This document shows, piece by piece, positions 20,196 through 30,790 of a stretch of DNA of 64,000 nucleotides. The notes below the pieces were generated by a model. The model did not search any database and was not told the DNA's origin. It saw nothing but the letters and a program-made list of their open reading frames with translations. The position numbers and the translations under genes were made by a program. The stretch comes from Laguncularia racemosa (taxonomy: Eukaryota; Streptophyta; Magnoliopsida; Myrtales; Combretaceae), in assembly GCA_037954665.1 (NCBI GenBank), contig JBBMOL010000082.1, positions 186,001 through 250,000 on the forward strand. The letters are read 5' to 3'. Each line of letters starts with the position of its first letter. Positions within the stretch are counted from its first letter, which is position 1.

Positions 20196-21006
20196 GTAGG
20201 TTTGTGGAAGGGGAATTCATGAATCACAATTTGGGGATTTAAGGTTCTTGTCCTTTCATTTCGAAATTGAAGTTGTGAGAAGTGGAATCAAGTTCTTATG
20301 TTGAATTGTTCCTTAATTCCTTAGTAATTGTGATTTGAATTCGAAGGAGGTTGATTTTAGGGCTCATTGCCATGATTAATTTTAAGGAATCATTATAATA
20401 GATTCCATTAAAGTTGCAATTTAGTTGATTGTGCCGTGTTATTCCTTGTTGATTTCGGAATTGGAAGTTTATAGTTCAAAATTTTGTCCTTGTGCTAATC
20501 ATCTTGCTGTAAAGAGTGGGAAGTATTTTCAAATTGAATTCCATTATTACCTTTATGGAGTAATTGTGCATTAATTTCTTTGAATGCACTTTGACTAAAC
20601 TTGGACTCATTTGCTTTGTTACCGTGATATTTGTAGTGTGTGTGTTGTGGTGTGAAGTGAAGTGAACCATGGGAGTGTGTGTGTTGCATGGTTGTGCATT
20701 GAAGCATAGGAGTATGTGTGTAGCCATTGAGGTTGTGTATTGCATTAGTTGTGTGTTGCACCATGGGTATGTGTATGTGTGCTGTTGTGGTGTGTGTTGT
20801 GGTTTAAGGGTGTGTGTATACTTGAACCATAAAGGTGAGTTATGTTGTTGTGTTGTGGTTGGTGCCATAAAGGTTTGTTATTGGTGTGGAAGTGTGTAGT
20901 TATTATGTTATGAAGGCGTGTTGTTGTTGGCATGGGAGTGTGTTGTTATTGTATTGTTGTATTGTAGAGGTGTGATTGTACAAAAAAAAAAAAAAAAATC
21001 AAAATC
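20196..21006 (+). other. S leader, G/T-rich
   Basis: Leader with almost no C on the sense strand and long TGTG-rich runs (20630-20960), followed by 17 A (20982-20998). Long frames on either strand here translate to low-complexity Cys/Val or Thr/His strings, and I do not regard them as genes. Confidence 0.7.
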
Positions 21007-22160
21007 ATTTCAAATGCTAGTGTGAATGGTGGAATTGGTAATGAGGCTAATAGTCAGGTTGGAGGAGGTTAGGGTCATCGTGCTGTAGGTAGAAGAACAA
21101 TTGTAGGATCTCACTACTATTGTTGTTACATTAGCAACACGGGTAGATCAAATGATAATGCCATAACCACTAGTGGAAAACCTTTAGGCACCTCTACCTC
21201 GGGTAGCTCATTAAAATGCTCGTAGGGAAGGAGCTATTGGGGTCAATAGGGGTAAAAGGATGGAAGGTGATTATCATGCTTTTAGGGAGGAAAGGGATGA
21301 TAATTTTGAAAATGAGCCTTACCCTACTCGTGAGTATAGACTGCCTCAGGGCTTAGAATATGTGAAATTGTAGATGCCTTCATTTATTGGAAGGGGTTCT
21401 GTAGAAAACTACTTAGATTGGGAGGATAAGATAGAGGGCCTGTTTGAGTGCTATGAGATTGATGATCACACTCTGGTTTATCTTGCAACTATAGAATTTA
21501 TAGGCTATGCCATCTTATGGTGGAAGAATCTTATGATTAGTTGACGAAGAGATGGTGAGGCTGATATACATATCTGGAGGGAAATGAAACGGGTAATGAG
21601 AAAAAGGTTTATACTAGAACACTATAGGTACGAGTTGTTTATGTGACTCCAAACCTTGAGGTCAGGAGGCAAAATAGTTGACGATTATGTACAGTAGTTT
21701 GAGACACTGATGATCAAATGTAGGTTAGTCAAGCCCTCTGAGCAAACTCTAGCATAATTTGTGTTAGGGTTAAAGTAGGAAATTGCCTACATTATAGAGC
21801 TCCAGAGGTATAACACATTTGATGAGGCCATCTGGCTAGCTTTGAAAGTAGAGAGATAGAGGCGATCTAACCCTTTTCATGTAGTAAGCAACAGGTATGG
21901 AACTTCTACCAAACCTTATGGGTCAGATGGTCAATAGGGTAAACAAAAGTGAATAGGGGGAAATGATAAGACTGTGGACAAAAGTACAACTATTATTGAT
22001 AGCAAGAGGAAAATTTCTAGAAAAGGAAAATAGGTTATTGGAGCTAATATCCGACAAACAGTGCTAGGGACAACCAATGGAAAGATGCGTTAAATCAAAT
22101 GTTTCAAATGTATGGGTTTTAGATGCATGGCTGCTTAATGTCCCAACAAAAGGGTGATGA
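21007..22160 (+). pseudogene. S gag, broken
   Basis: The frame starts ISNASVNGGIGNEANSQVGG. Related copies have Met where this one has ATT, so the start codon is lost. Later parts: RLPQGLEYVKL, MPSFIGRGSVENYLDWEDK (near 21375), a gag domain (MKRVMRKRF-like near 21585, VDDYVQ near 21680), FDEAIWLALKVE (near 21820), and a zinc knuckle near 22100-22145. That knuckle reads CFKCMGFRCMAA-C: the metal-binding His is replaced by Cys, and a stop sits before the last Cys. At least ten in-frame stops are present. The role would be the particle protein. Confidence 0.75.
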
Positions 22161-22614
22161 CTGCTTTGGAGGGAAATAATGAAGATGATCAAGAAGAAGT
22201 AGTTGAGTCTACAGATTTGTCAATAGTACTACAGGAGTATTTTGATGATCATGACGCTAGACACATGAAGACAAAGGAAATGATAAATATTTGTCTATTA
22301 ATGTGTTGCGCAGGGTCAAGACTATATCTCCAAATGTCGGGGATGTATAGAGGGAAAACCTATTCCATACTCCTTATTGAGTTCAAGGAAGGTGCTGCAT
22401 GATGGGTTTAGAAACACTTATGTGTTTCAAAAGGATGGTACACGGGTTGTCTTGACCCCTATGTCACCAACTGTGGTACACAAATTCCAAGAACAAATCA
22501 ACAAAACTACCGGGCACTTAAGACTTCAGGGCGACAAGCACATGCAAACTAGGGTTTTAGTCTAGGGAAAGACCTATTAAATTTGAGGGCAAATCTTTCA
22601 CAAGCCCGAGGAAA
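22161..22614 (+). pseudogene. S protease remnant and 3' end
   Basis: After the gag knuckle, an acidic linker (EGNNEDDQEEVVES) leads to a region matching the protease N-terminus (near 22350). It jumps at about 22383 directly to the C-terminal VLHDGFRNTYVFQKDGTRVV (from 22389). The active-site loop and the middle of the protease are therefore deleted. The frame ends in the usual pre-LTR segment with a short purine run before 22615. Confidence 0.7.
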
Positions 22615-23279
22615 TGATGGGAACCAAACCTCTAGATCCAGCATTGGGAAGCTTACTTGAACAAATGGAACCAAAACATGTATATATTGTCTTTATTTAT
22701 TTTATAATAATTTTTTTTTTTGCATTTTATCAGGTACATTTTGTTGGTTTTTATAAGAAGACGACCAAGCACAATAGCACTTGGTTTGTGAATGGGTTAT
22801 GGTCCATAATGATTCGAATTGAACCAAGGGAGAATCAGTCTTGTGTTCTAACTTGTGATCGTGATTGAAGCTTGAAGTGACTAGTCATGTGTACTAGTTA
22901 CTTAGGTTATTTTTCCATAATTGTAGTAGGGTATAAATACTTGTTATTTAGGTTTTGTAAGAGACTTTTGACAATCATTTTTTATATATTTTGTCGTGGA
23001 GACCATCCTCTTTCACACATCCTCTCTTATCAATTTCTAATTGAAATTGTGGTGAGTGCTTGCTTAAGGATTATTGTGCATAATATTAGTAATTCTCAAG
23101 CCGTTCCAATTAATATTAGTGTGTCATATTTGGTATGTAATTGGATTTGTTCTTCTTATTTCATCATCACACAAATTAGGGTTCTTCTTCTAGTTAGGGT
23201 TCACGCCAATAGTTAGAAGTTAGAGTCAATTGTTCTTCTTTTCCTTAAATTAGTATTGAAAGTCAATTGAAGCACATCA
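22615..23279 (+). repeat. S 3' LTR
   Basis: 665 bp, TGATGGGAACC to GAAGCACATCA, matching 19516-20177 closely. Confidence 0.9.
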
Positions 23280-23733
23280 GGAACCATATAAGCCGACACT
23301 CTAAGCCAGCCCCAAAGTCAGCGGCCTACATTTAGGCTGACCATGTAAGCTGACAGCCTATATGGCCAAAACCAATGGCCTTTAGTTTTAGGCCAGCTAG
23401 CAAAACTAGCGGCCTAAGTCCTAACATCGACTACCTTCTTCCACTTCCAAGCGATCTTCAATATCTTATATGTAATGACATCCTTGAAGCTTAAAATTGT
23501 CCATTTGCTAAGATTACTCCAAGCTTTGATCTTCATTATCATTATTGGAGATGCTTGACAAATGGAAAATGATCTCTTTATCTTTTGGATTAATTAGCCA
23601 TAATACTTGGCCCAGGTGATCTTGAATAAGTCCATTCAATGCTTGCTCCATGCATTTTGCTCTAGCCCTTGCCATTGGTCCTCCAATTCCTTCCAATGGA
23701 TCATAAGAAAGAGTTAGTGCAAGTTGATTCCCA

Positions 23734-23985
23734 TAAGCTTTCCTTCTCCACTTATCTCTCTAAGGTGTAACTTCTTCTATAGCATTAAGTTGCTTAGTGA
23801 ATTCCTTAATCTCTAGGTTGTCTATGTCTTTCTCCTCTCCCCGTGTCAATCTTAGTTCTAACTTATCCTTATATAGGATCTCTTCAATATGCTCATCTAA
23901 TGAAGAATCAACAACATTGATAGAATAGCATGAATCATCGACACATATGGAGTGTTTCATAGTGGTAACCATCTTAATCCCCAAC
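23734..23985 (-). pseudogene. Athila-like: end of protease region joined to integrase C-terminus
   Basis: From 23985 on the minus strand the frame continues the protease part left at 30791. It reads MKHSICVDDSCYSINVVDSS, DEHIEEILYKDKLELRL and NLEIKEF, then TKQLNAIEE and RDKWRRKAY. The first part is the segment after the protease in Athila-type polyproteins. QLNAIEE...KAY is the start of the integrase C-terminal segment, continued at 5354. RT, RNase H and the INT core are missing between them, so a deletion of about 2-3 kb (judged from family size) lies near 23790. Confidence 0.65.
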
Positions 23986-26221
23986 TGATAGGAATCAGAC
24001 TCCTACAGGACCTATCATTGGGGCCTGAGCTAAGGGTCTCCATAACTTAGTTTTGAGAATCTTGCATGAGAAACCCAATCTTGAGGAAGCTAATCTATTT
24101 TCTTCATTTCTACATTATAATTAGTGCATTCCAGTAGGCTCACTTATCAGTCTTACAGGATACCAAATCACCTATACTCTTGAGCGAGTCAGGACTCTCA
24201 TCAGGGATTAATTCGAAAGTACCTTGAAGACCGGCGTTATGAAGACTAATTTCTTTTACATATTTCTCATTTGTATGGACTATTTTATGTTGTATTTTCT
24301 TTTGGGGCACTTTCATTTTGATTGTAATTTCCATTTAAGATCGGCCACCTTAAAAGTGGCATAGTTGTAATTTTGTGCATTTTCTAACCCTAAAAGGAGC
24401 AAGTATAAATACTTGCTTAAAGTACGCTTTGAAGAGGCCATTTTTTCAGATTTAAGATACACTTTGCATGAGAATTAAGGTTCTCCTAAATGCCATTAGA
24501 CTCTTATCAATTTCTATCCCAATAGTTGATAGGAATCAAAATCCGACAAGAACTATCATTAGGGCAAGAACTAAAGGAATTCAAATTTTGGCGATGAGGG
24601 CCCATTTTGAGCAGATCAACCCCAGAATTATTTATAAATTAACCTCTTTTCTATTATTCTTGTATTGTGTTTTCCAATAGGTACACTTATCATATTTTAT
24701 AGGGCAATGGACAAACTCCCTCAGACTCAGCTTGTGGGTTATCCATAGACCGACCTGAACCGACGATGAGCTGAGCCGATGGATCCTATAGAAGACTGAC
24801 ATCTTGAAGACCAATTTCTTTTATATATTTTTCATTTGCATGGACTATTTATGTTGTAATCATTTTGGGACACTTTTATTTCCTTGTAATTTTCATTTAG
24901 GACTAGCCACCTTAAAAGTGGCAAACTTGTAATTTTGACCACTTTCTAACCCTAGGAGTAGCAAGTATAAATACTTGCTTAGAAGAGGGTTTGAGGAAGC
25001 CATATTTTGCATAAATAACCTAGCACTTTCACGTGTGGAATTAGGGTTCATCCTTAGTTCAAACCTCTTTTCAATTTCAACCCAAGAATTGAAATTGTGG
25101 CGAGTGCAACAAAGGAGAATTGTGAGTCATATCGATTCATCTTTGTTGTATGTTCATTTCTTCTCTAGTGAGTCATATCTAGGGTAGATTTGAATCTTTC
25201 TTGGACATATTTGGTGATTTTAATTCGTGGATAGTCATCTTGTAAGGTTGATTGTTTATTGAGATTGAATTGCTCTTTAGTGATTGGCGTGAATTGGCAT
25301 GGTTGGAAGGGTTTGAGTTCACGGTTTTTGAGCTTGTCTTTTTCATCCATTTCACGTGTAATTAGCTTGTTCTTATTGTTGAATAGTGAAATTGACCATT
25401 AGTGGAAGTTAATTGAATCTTTTGAACCATTGGATTTCATCAAAGTTTCAATAGGGTTACGCAATTCCCTAGTCCATTGAACCGGTTTTGTATGAAACTT
25501 GAGACTTGTTTTTCTTGAGTCATTTGATTGTGCTTGAGAGTGGTTTTGAGCATATCATCTTTTGGTATTAGAGCTATATCATATTTGGATTTAAGATTGA
25601 ACATATCCTAATTGAAGAATCGGTTATAAACATTGGAAATTGATGCCATTATTCATGAGATTGAGACTAGTTTGATTGGCATTATTTGATTGTCTTTCAA
25701 ATTGGTTTTGTATGTGCTTAATCTTGGTTTTAGGCACATCAAGAGTTGAAATTGTGGCGAGTGCAACACTTTGAAATTATGAGTAATATTAATTTCATTT
25801 TGTTGTGATTTCTTTTCTTCTCTAGTGTATAATATCTAGGGGTGAATTGAGATAGTTCTTGGTTAGATTTGCTTCCTATTATTTCGAATTTTTGTGCTTA
25901 ATTGAGATACTTTGCATTTGAATTCGATTCATCCTTTATGTGTGCTTCTTGAACTGTGATTAGCACATGTGGAAAGGGGTTCTTAGAGTTGAAGATTTAT
26001 TTGAACTTGTGAATTATTCATGTGGATTTATATGTGATTAGTGTTATGTTATAAGAAATTATCATTGTGGAATTATAATTGCATCATTGAGTATTTGGAT
26101 CTCATTGTATCTTCACTAAGGTTCACGCAATTTTACCCTTTTGAACTTGTTATTGATTTGAGAGTTGATGTGTTCCTTTGGTTCATTTGATTATGCTTAG
26201 ACCTTGGTTTTAGGCACATCA
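23986..26221 (+). repeat. E1 5' LTR with inserted solo LTR
   Basis: Parts 23986-24526 and 25742-26221 make an LTR of about 1.0 kb. It starts TGATAGGAATC and ends TAGGCACATCA. TATA palindrome at 24400-24415. Confidence 0.9.
24527..25741 (+). repeat. Solo LTR of the long type, with internal primer binding site
   Basis: 1215 bp. The target duplication is atagt (24522-24526) and agagt (25742-25746), one mismatch. It consists of a normal LTR (24527-25557), a primer-site-like TGGTATTAGAGC (25563-25574), then a 184-bp tail (25558-25741) that ends like an LTR again (GGTTTTAGGCACATCA). That the duplication lies outside the tail shows that the tail is part of the LTR as inserted. TATA palindrome at 24962-24977. 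Confidence 0.9.
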
Positions 26222-26226
26222 TAATT

Positions 26227-26238
26227 TGGTATCAGAGC
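26227..26238 (+). other. E1 primer binding site
   Basis: TGGTATCAGAGC, five bases after the LTR end at 26221. Confidence 0.9.
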
Positions 26239-27146
26239 TTGAGGTTTAAGAGGAGGGATTTGCAATTTGGAATTCGGAAATTAGGGTTCTTATTACCTTG
26301 ATCCAAAAATTGTGCATTGAAGAATTGAATTATTTCTATTGTGTTGTTGAAGTGATTTCCTTGTTGTTAATTATTGTGGACATGGAGTACTCACCATATT
26401 GTTTATCTCCTTAAGTTGACCATGATTAGTTTAAGGGAAATCATCATTATCATCATTTGTGGGAAGTGAAATGTGAAGGCTAGAAAGTGTTGCTTTGAAA
26501 TCCTTGTCGTGTGTTGTGGTGTTGTGTGTGACATTTGTGAATTCGAAATTGGGGAAAGCATTTTGCAATTTCCAAATTTGAGTAGTGTGGAAGAATGGAA
26601 GTTATTTAATTTTCAAAACAGGCATTAAGATTGAAGGAGTTAATGTGTGTTTGTTTGAATTTGAAAATTACTTCTTACTAAATGTGGAAGGGTTGCAATT
26701 AGTGAAGTGGTTTGATTTTCAAATTTAAGTTGCTACCTTTTATATAAGTTGCGGTTTAGAATTGTGTTTGAAGTGAAGAATTTGCAATGTGTTGTCCTTG
26801 AATTTGCCTTGAGGAGGAGTAGTGAATTGATGAAGTTTGTGTTGCATGTGATGTGTGTATTGTGTAAGTGGCGGTGTGAGTGTGTTGCACTTGAGGTGTT
26901 GTAAAGTGGTGTGACATTGTGTTATAATTGGGGAGGTTGTTGCATCGTGATTTAAGAGGCATGTATGTGGAGTTGTGCTTTGCAAATTTAGTGAAGAATG
27001 TGTGTGTAATTTTGGCATGGTTTTATGTGTGTTGTACTTGAGGTGTTGTAAAGTGGCATGAAATTGGGTTGTATTTAGGGAGGTTGTTACACCATGACTT
27101 AAGCGGTGTGGAGATTATTATTGTGGTGTTAAATTTAAATACAACA
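26239..27146 (+). other. E1 leader, G/T-rich
   Basis: About 900 bases of T- and G-rich non-coding leader with the family module '...CATTTGAATTTGAAA-TTACTTCTTAC...'. It ends at an ATG (27147) in the same context as those of E3 and F. Confidence 0.7.
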
Positions 27147-27640
27147 ATGTCTAGTGAAATGTTTCAATATGCTAATGTGTTATGCCGAACTTGACTACAT
27201 TTGCTAATAAGGATGAAGAACAAAGAGAAAACTTGTTCCATACTTCTTATAGGATACAAGGAAATTTGTGTGTCCTTATAATTGATGGTGGTAGTTGTAC
27301 CAATGTAGTAGCCGCCTCGTTAGTATCAATGCTAAGACTTATTACTATTCCACATCCTAAACTATATAAATTGCATTGGCTTAGTGATCAGGAAAGTTTG
27401 CATGTGACCCAAAGAGCTAAGGTACCATTTAGTGTAGGGGATAAATATCGTGATGAGATTGAGTGTGATATCTTGCCTATGTGTGCATCCCATATATTGT
27501 TTGGCAGGCCTTAGTTATATGATAGGAGGGTCTTGCATGATGGCTTTAGGAATACTTATGTGTTCCAAAAGGAAGGCAAACGCGTTATTCTGAGTCTAAT
27601 GTCACCTTCAGAGGTCCAAAAGGTTCGGCAATTGATCAGT
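27147..27640 (+). pseudogene. E1 protease fused to a gag start remnant
   Basis: ATG at 27147 opens a short M-S-S-E leader like that of E3 and F, followed after a stop and frame change by the protease (ENLFHTSYRIQ). The active-site loop LIIDGGSCTNVVAASLVS is intact. KLHWLSDQESL and DILPMCASHILFGRP follow. A stop at 27513 lies where other copies have Trp, before LYDRRVLHDGF. The whole of gag, including its zinc knuckle, is missing ahead of it. Processing of a Gag-Pol polyprotein would be its role in an intact element. Confidence 0.8.
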
Positions 27641-29160
27641 CGGCCATCAGAGGTTAAAAGGGCTTCAATACAGTATAATGATTCTAAGGAAAAGAAGGTA
27701 TTATTAATGGGACAGGGTGAAATGGAGAGGTTAATTACAGAAGAGACTCCAATATACTTGCTTCAGTTGAGATGCGCATTAAGGTTACAGGAACCACAAT
27801 CTCCACCTTTAGCAGTTTCTCAGGTATTGAATGAGTATACTGACATTTTTCCTGATGATTTGCCAGTAGGGTTACCACCTTTGAGAGGGATAGAGCATGC
27901 TATTGATCTTATGCCCAGTTCAATATTACTAAACCGACCTTCATATCGCATGAATCCCAAGGAGGCTAGGGAATTGAAGCGCCAAGTAGATGAGTTGGTT
28001 GAACTGGGGTTTGTTAGAGAGAGTCTCAACCCATGTGCTCTTCCTGCCCTTCTTGTTCCTAAGAAGGATAGTACTTGGAGAATGTATATCGATAGTAGAG
28101 CCATCAACAAAATCACCATCAAATACAGATATCCTATTCCTAGTCTTAAGGATATGTTAGATGAGCTGCATGGTTCATAGGTTTTCTCCAAAGTGGATCT
28201 TAAAAGCGGATATCACTAAATTTGGATGAGAGAAGGGGATGGATGGAAAACCGCTTTTAAAATACGTTGTGGACTGTATGAGTGGCTGGTTATGCCCTTT
28301 GGTTTGAGTAATGTTCCTAGTACATTTATGAGGTTGATGAATCATGTACTGAAAGAATTTCTAGGAAAATTTGTTGTTGTTTATTTTGATCTACAGCAAA
28401 AACCTAGAACAACATGTTGAACATCTTCGAGCAATATTTTCAGTATTGAGGACACAACAGCTATTTGCAAATATCCAAAAGTGTTCCTTTTACCAAACTG
28501 AGGTAACATTTTTGGGTTTTATTGTATCTAGTTCAGGTGTTAGGGTGGATGAGGAGAAAGTGAGGGCAATCATGGAATGGCCAACAACTTCTTCAATTAC
28601 TAAGGTAAGAAGTTTTCATGGACTTGCATCCTTTTATAGACGCTTTGTCCAAAATTTCAGTGGTATTGTCAATCCTCTCACAGAACTAACTAAAAAGAGT
28701 GTACCTTTTATTTAGAGTGAAAGGGCTTAAAGGAGTTTTGAAGAGGTAAAAGAAAAACTCACTTATGCTCTATTATTGGCTTTACCTGATTTTGACAAAG
28801 TTTTTGAGTTGGAATGTGATGCTTTTGGGATAGGAATTGGTGCTGTACTAATGCAGGAAAAGAGACCCATAGCATATTTTAGTGAGAAGTTGAGTGGTGC
28901 AACTCTAAACTATTCTATATATGATAAGGAATTTTCTTCCTTAGTGAGAGATCTCATGACGTGGCAGCATTATCTCCTCTTGAAAGAGTTTATTATTTAT
29001 ACAGATCATGAATCTTTGAAACATTTCAGGGGATAGTAAGACTTATCTAAGCACCAAGCTAAGTAAGTGGAGTTTCTGGAGGGTTTTGCTTATGTGATAA
29101 AGTATAAAAAGGGTAATTAGAATATTGTTCCTGATGCTTTATCACGATGGTATATACTTA
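27641..29160 (+). pseudogene. E1 reverse transcriptase and RNase H, broken
   Basis: RT motifs in order: DIFPDDLPVGLPPLRGIEHA (27844-27903), ALLVPKKDSTWRMYID, INKITIKYRYPIP, a stop at 28178, SKVDLKSGYH followed by another stop (28216), then WKTAFKIRCGLYEWLVMPFG (28241-28300) and VVVYFD at about 28374-28391. There an 11-base deletion removes the rest of YxDD and shifts the frame. The thumb and connection follow in the next frame (ANIQKCSFY, VTFLGFIVSSSGV, VRSFHGLASFYRRFV). RNase H is seen as FELECDAFGIGIGAVLMQE (28804 on) and YTDHESLKHF. Without the second catalytic Asp and the frame, no polymerase can result. Confidence 0.85.
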
Positions 29161-30426
29161 TCACTTCTCTTCAGTCAAAACTACTAGGTTTTGAATTATT
29201 GAAAGAACAATATATATGTGATGAGGAATTCAAGACTGTTATGGAAAGGTGTTATGGGGGCAAGATGTATGATGGCTATTACATGATTAATGGGTTTCTG
29301 TATAAATCAGGAAAACTATGTATTCTATCTAGATCTGTAAGGGAGTTATTGGTGAGGAAAGCACATGCAGGTAGATTGTCTGGACATTTTGGTGAGAAGA
29401 GAACCATAGCCATATTGAGGGAGAATTTCTATTGGAAGGGTATGATAAAGGATGTCCATAGGGTATTAGAAAGGTGTGGTATTTGTAAGAGAGCTAAAGG
29501 GAAGAAAGGTGCTCAAGGTGAGTACATGCCTTTGCCTATACCAGATAAATCCTAGACTGATATCAGTATATATTTTGTGTTGGGATTACCTAGGACACAA
29601 AGGGGAAAAGACTCTATTATGGTGGTTGTTGACAGATTTAGTAAAATGTCACATTTTGTGCCTTATCACAAAATAGATGATGCCCTTTTTATTGCTAACA
29701 TTTTTGTGCAAGAAATTGTCAAATTACATGAAGTCCTACATAGTGTCAGATAGAGACACTGAGTTTCTTAGTTTCTTTTGGAAGACATTATGGAAAAGAC
29801 TAGGTACTAAGCTTATGTACAATACCTCTTGCCATCCACAGACAGATGGATAAATAGAAGTTGTCAACCGCACGCTTAGGAATCTACTCAGAGTAACAGT
29901 TAGCAAGAATCTTACTAATTGGGACTTGTGTCTTCCTATTGTTGAGTTCACTTACAATAGGTCTACTCATAGTTCAACCAGTAAGTCTCCCTTTGAAGTT
30001 GTTTATGGCTATAATCCTTCTATTCCATTGGATTTTATAGTAGGACCAACGACAAAGGAAGAGAGTCTTAATGGAGTTGACCGAGCTAGACAAATTCAGC
30101 ACATTCATGATAGAACAATTGAACACCTTTAGAAGACCCAAGAACAGTAGAGAATCTAGGGAAAAAAACACAAGAAAATTCATCTTTATGATCCAGGTGA
30201 CTTAGCCTGGATTAATCTTAGTAAGGACAGGTTTCCACATAAGAAGTCACAAAAGTTGTCTCCCAAGTCAGACGAACCATTCAGGGTTTTAAAGCGCATC
30301 AACAACAATGGATACCGGATAGAGTTACCAAGAGAGTATGGAGTATCAGCGACCTTTAATGTCTCGGATCTGTCACCATACTTATCAGGCAACATGCATG
30401 AATACCTATCAGATTTGAGGGCAAAT
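29161..30426 (+). pseudogene. E1 integrase, broken
   Basis: The N-terminal zinc finger is complete (H-AGRLSG-H near 29361-29385; CGICKRAKG near 29475). The core begins near 29560, where the first catalytic Asp position reads Tyr (SIYFVLGLPR). KDSIMVVVDRFSKM follows. The region of the second Asp (VSDRD near 29746) is out of frame after a deletion. The Glu region has a stop one residue before the Ile-Glu (DG-stop-IEVVNRTL, near 29850). The C-terminus reads FEVVYGYNP, then SATFNVSDLSPY, and ends EYLSDLRANL at the joint with the 3' LTR. There is no chromodomain. Confidence 0.85.
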
Positions 30427-30790
30427 CTTGGTCAATTTGCTTCCTATTATTTTGAATTTTGGTGCTTAATTGAGATACTTTGCATTTGAATTCAGTTCAT
30501 CCTTTATGTGTGCTTCTTGAACTATGATTAGCACATGTGGAAAGGGGTTCTTAGAGTTGAAGATTTATTTTGAACTTGTGAATTATTCTCGTGGATTTAT
30601 ATGTGATTAGTGTTATGTTAGAAGAAATTATCATTGTGGAATTATAATTGCATCATTAAGTATTTGGATCTCATTACATCTTCACTAGGGTTCACGCAAT
30701 TTTACCCTTTTGAACTGGTTATTAATTTGAGAGTTGAAGTGTTCCTTTGGTTCATTTGATTGTGCTTAGACCTTAGTTTTAGGCACATCA
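30427..30790 (+). repeat. E1 3' LTR remnant
   Basis: The last ~364 bases of the LTR, matching 25855-26221 (TCTTGGT...TAGGCACATCA). The polypurine tract and U3 are deleted. A TCTT overlap lies at the joint. Confidence 0.85.

Larger units (their letters stand above)
19516..23279 (+). mobile_element. S: gag-only family A relative, no RT or INT
   Basis: It is 3764 bp, flanked by ggaac on both sides, with LTRs of 662 and 665 bp (19516-20177, 22615-23279). Between them are a primer site, a G/T-rich leader, a gag with many stops, and a small protease remnant followed directly by the 3' end. RT, RNase H and INT are absent. Moving it would have required enzymes from another element. Confidence 0.9.
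5355..23733 (-). mobile_element. G1: minus-strand Ty3/gypsy element (family B) split by M and S
   Basis: LTRs start TGATGCGAACC and end GATTCCCA on the plus strand. Minus-strand order is 5' LTR (19212-23733, interrupted by S), primer site, leader, an out-of-place protease fragment, gag (interrupted by M), protease, RT, RNase H, INT and 3' LTR (5355-6072). Without M and S the element is about 6.7 kb. The flanks are taagc on the right and tatgc plus three extra bases (tta) on the left, so the target duplication is imperfect. The frame has many stops and shifts. Confidence 0.85.
19212..23733 (-). repeat. G1 5' LTR, split by S
   Basis: LTR parts at 19212-19515 and 23285-23733 (about 750 bp together) flank element S, with duplication ggaac (19511-19515 and 23280-23284). 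The part 23696-23514, read on the minus strand, encodes a tail GGPMARARAKCMEQALNGLI. It is related to the LTR-encoded integrase tail of family C, so this LTR also carried the end of pol. Confidence 0.85.
23986..30790 (+). mobile_element. E1: family A element with pol but no gag
   Basis: 6805 bp with duplication ccaac (23981-23985 and 30791-30795), inserted in the Athila protease. The 5' LTR (23986-26221) contains a solo LTR (24527-25741). Primer site, G/T-rich leader, then PR, RT, RNase H and INT follow in order. Gag is missing between leader and PR. The 3' LTR is cut to its last ~360 bases. It is the only family A copy here with RT and INT. Confidence 0.9.

Noticed and set aside
20669..20899. 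Cys/Val-rich open frame in the S leader
   Set aside because: It is a translation of TGTG-rich low-complexity leader DNA; sister leaders do not keep the frame.
24632..24814. A ~60-codon ATG frame (M-V-F-M-M-P-V-F-Y-R-I-H-like) on the antisense strand of the LTRs, open also at 34217-34399, 35989-36171, 55645-55857 and 58690-58872
   Set aside because: It occurs only because the LTRs are similar; it has no known domain, overlaps U3 and is lost in other LTRs without pattern.
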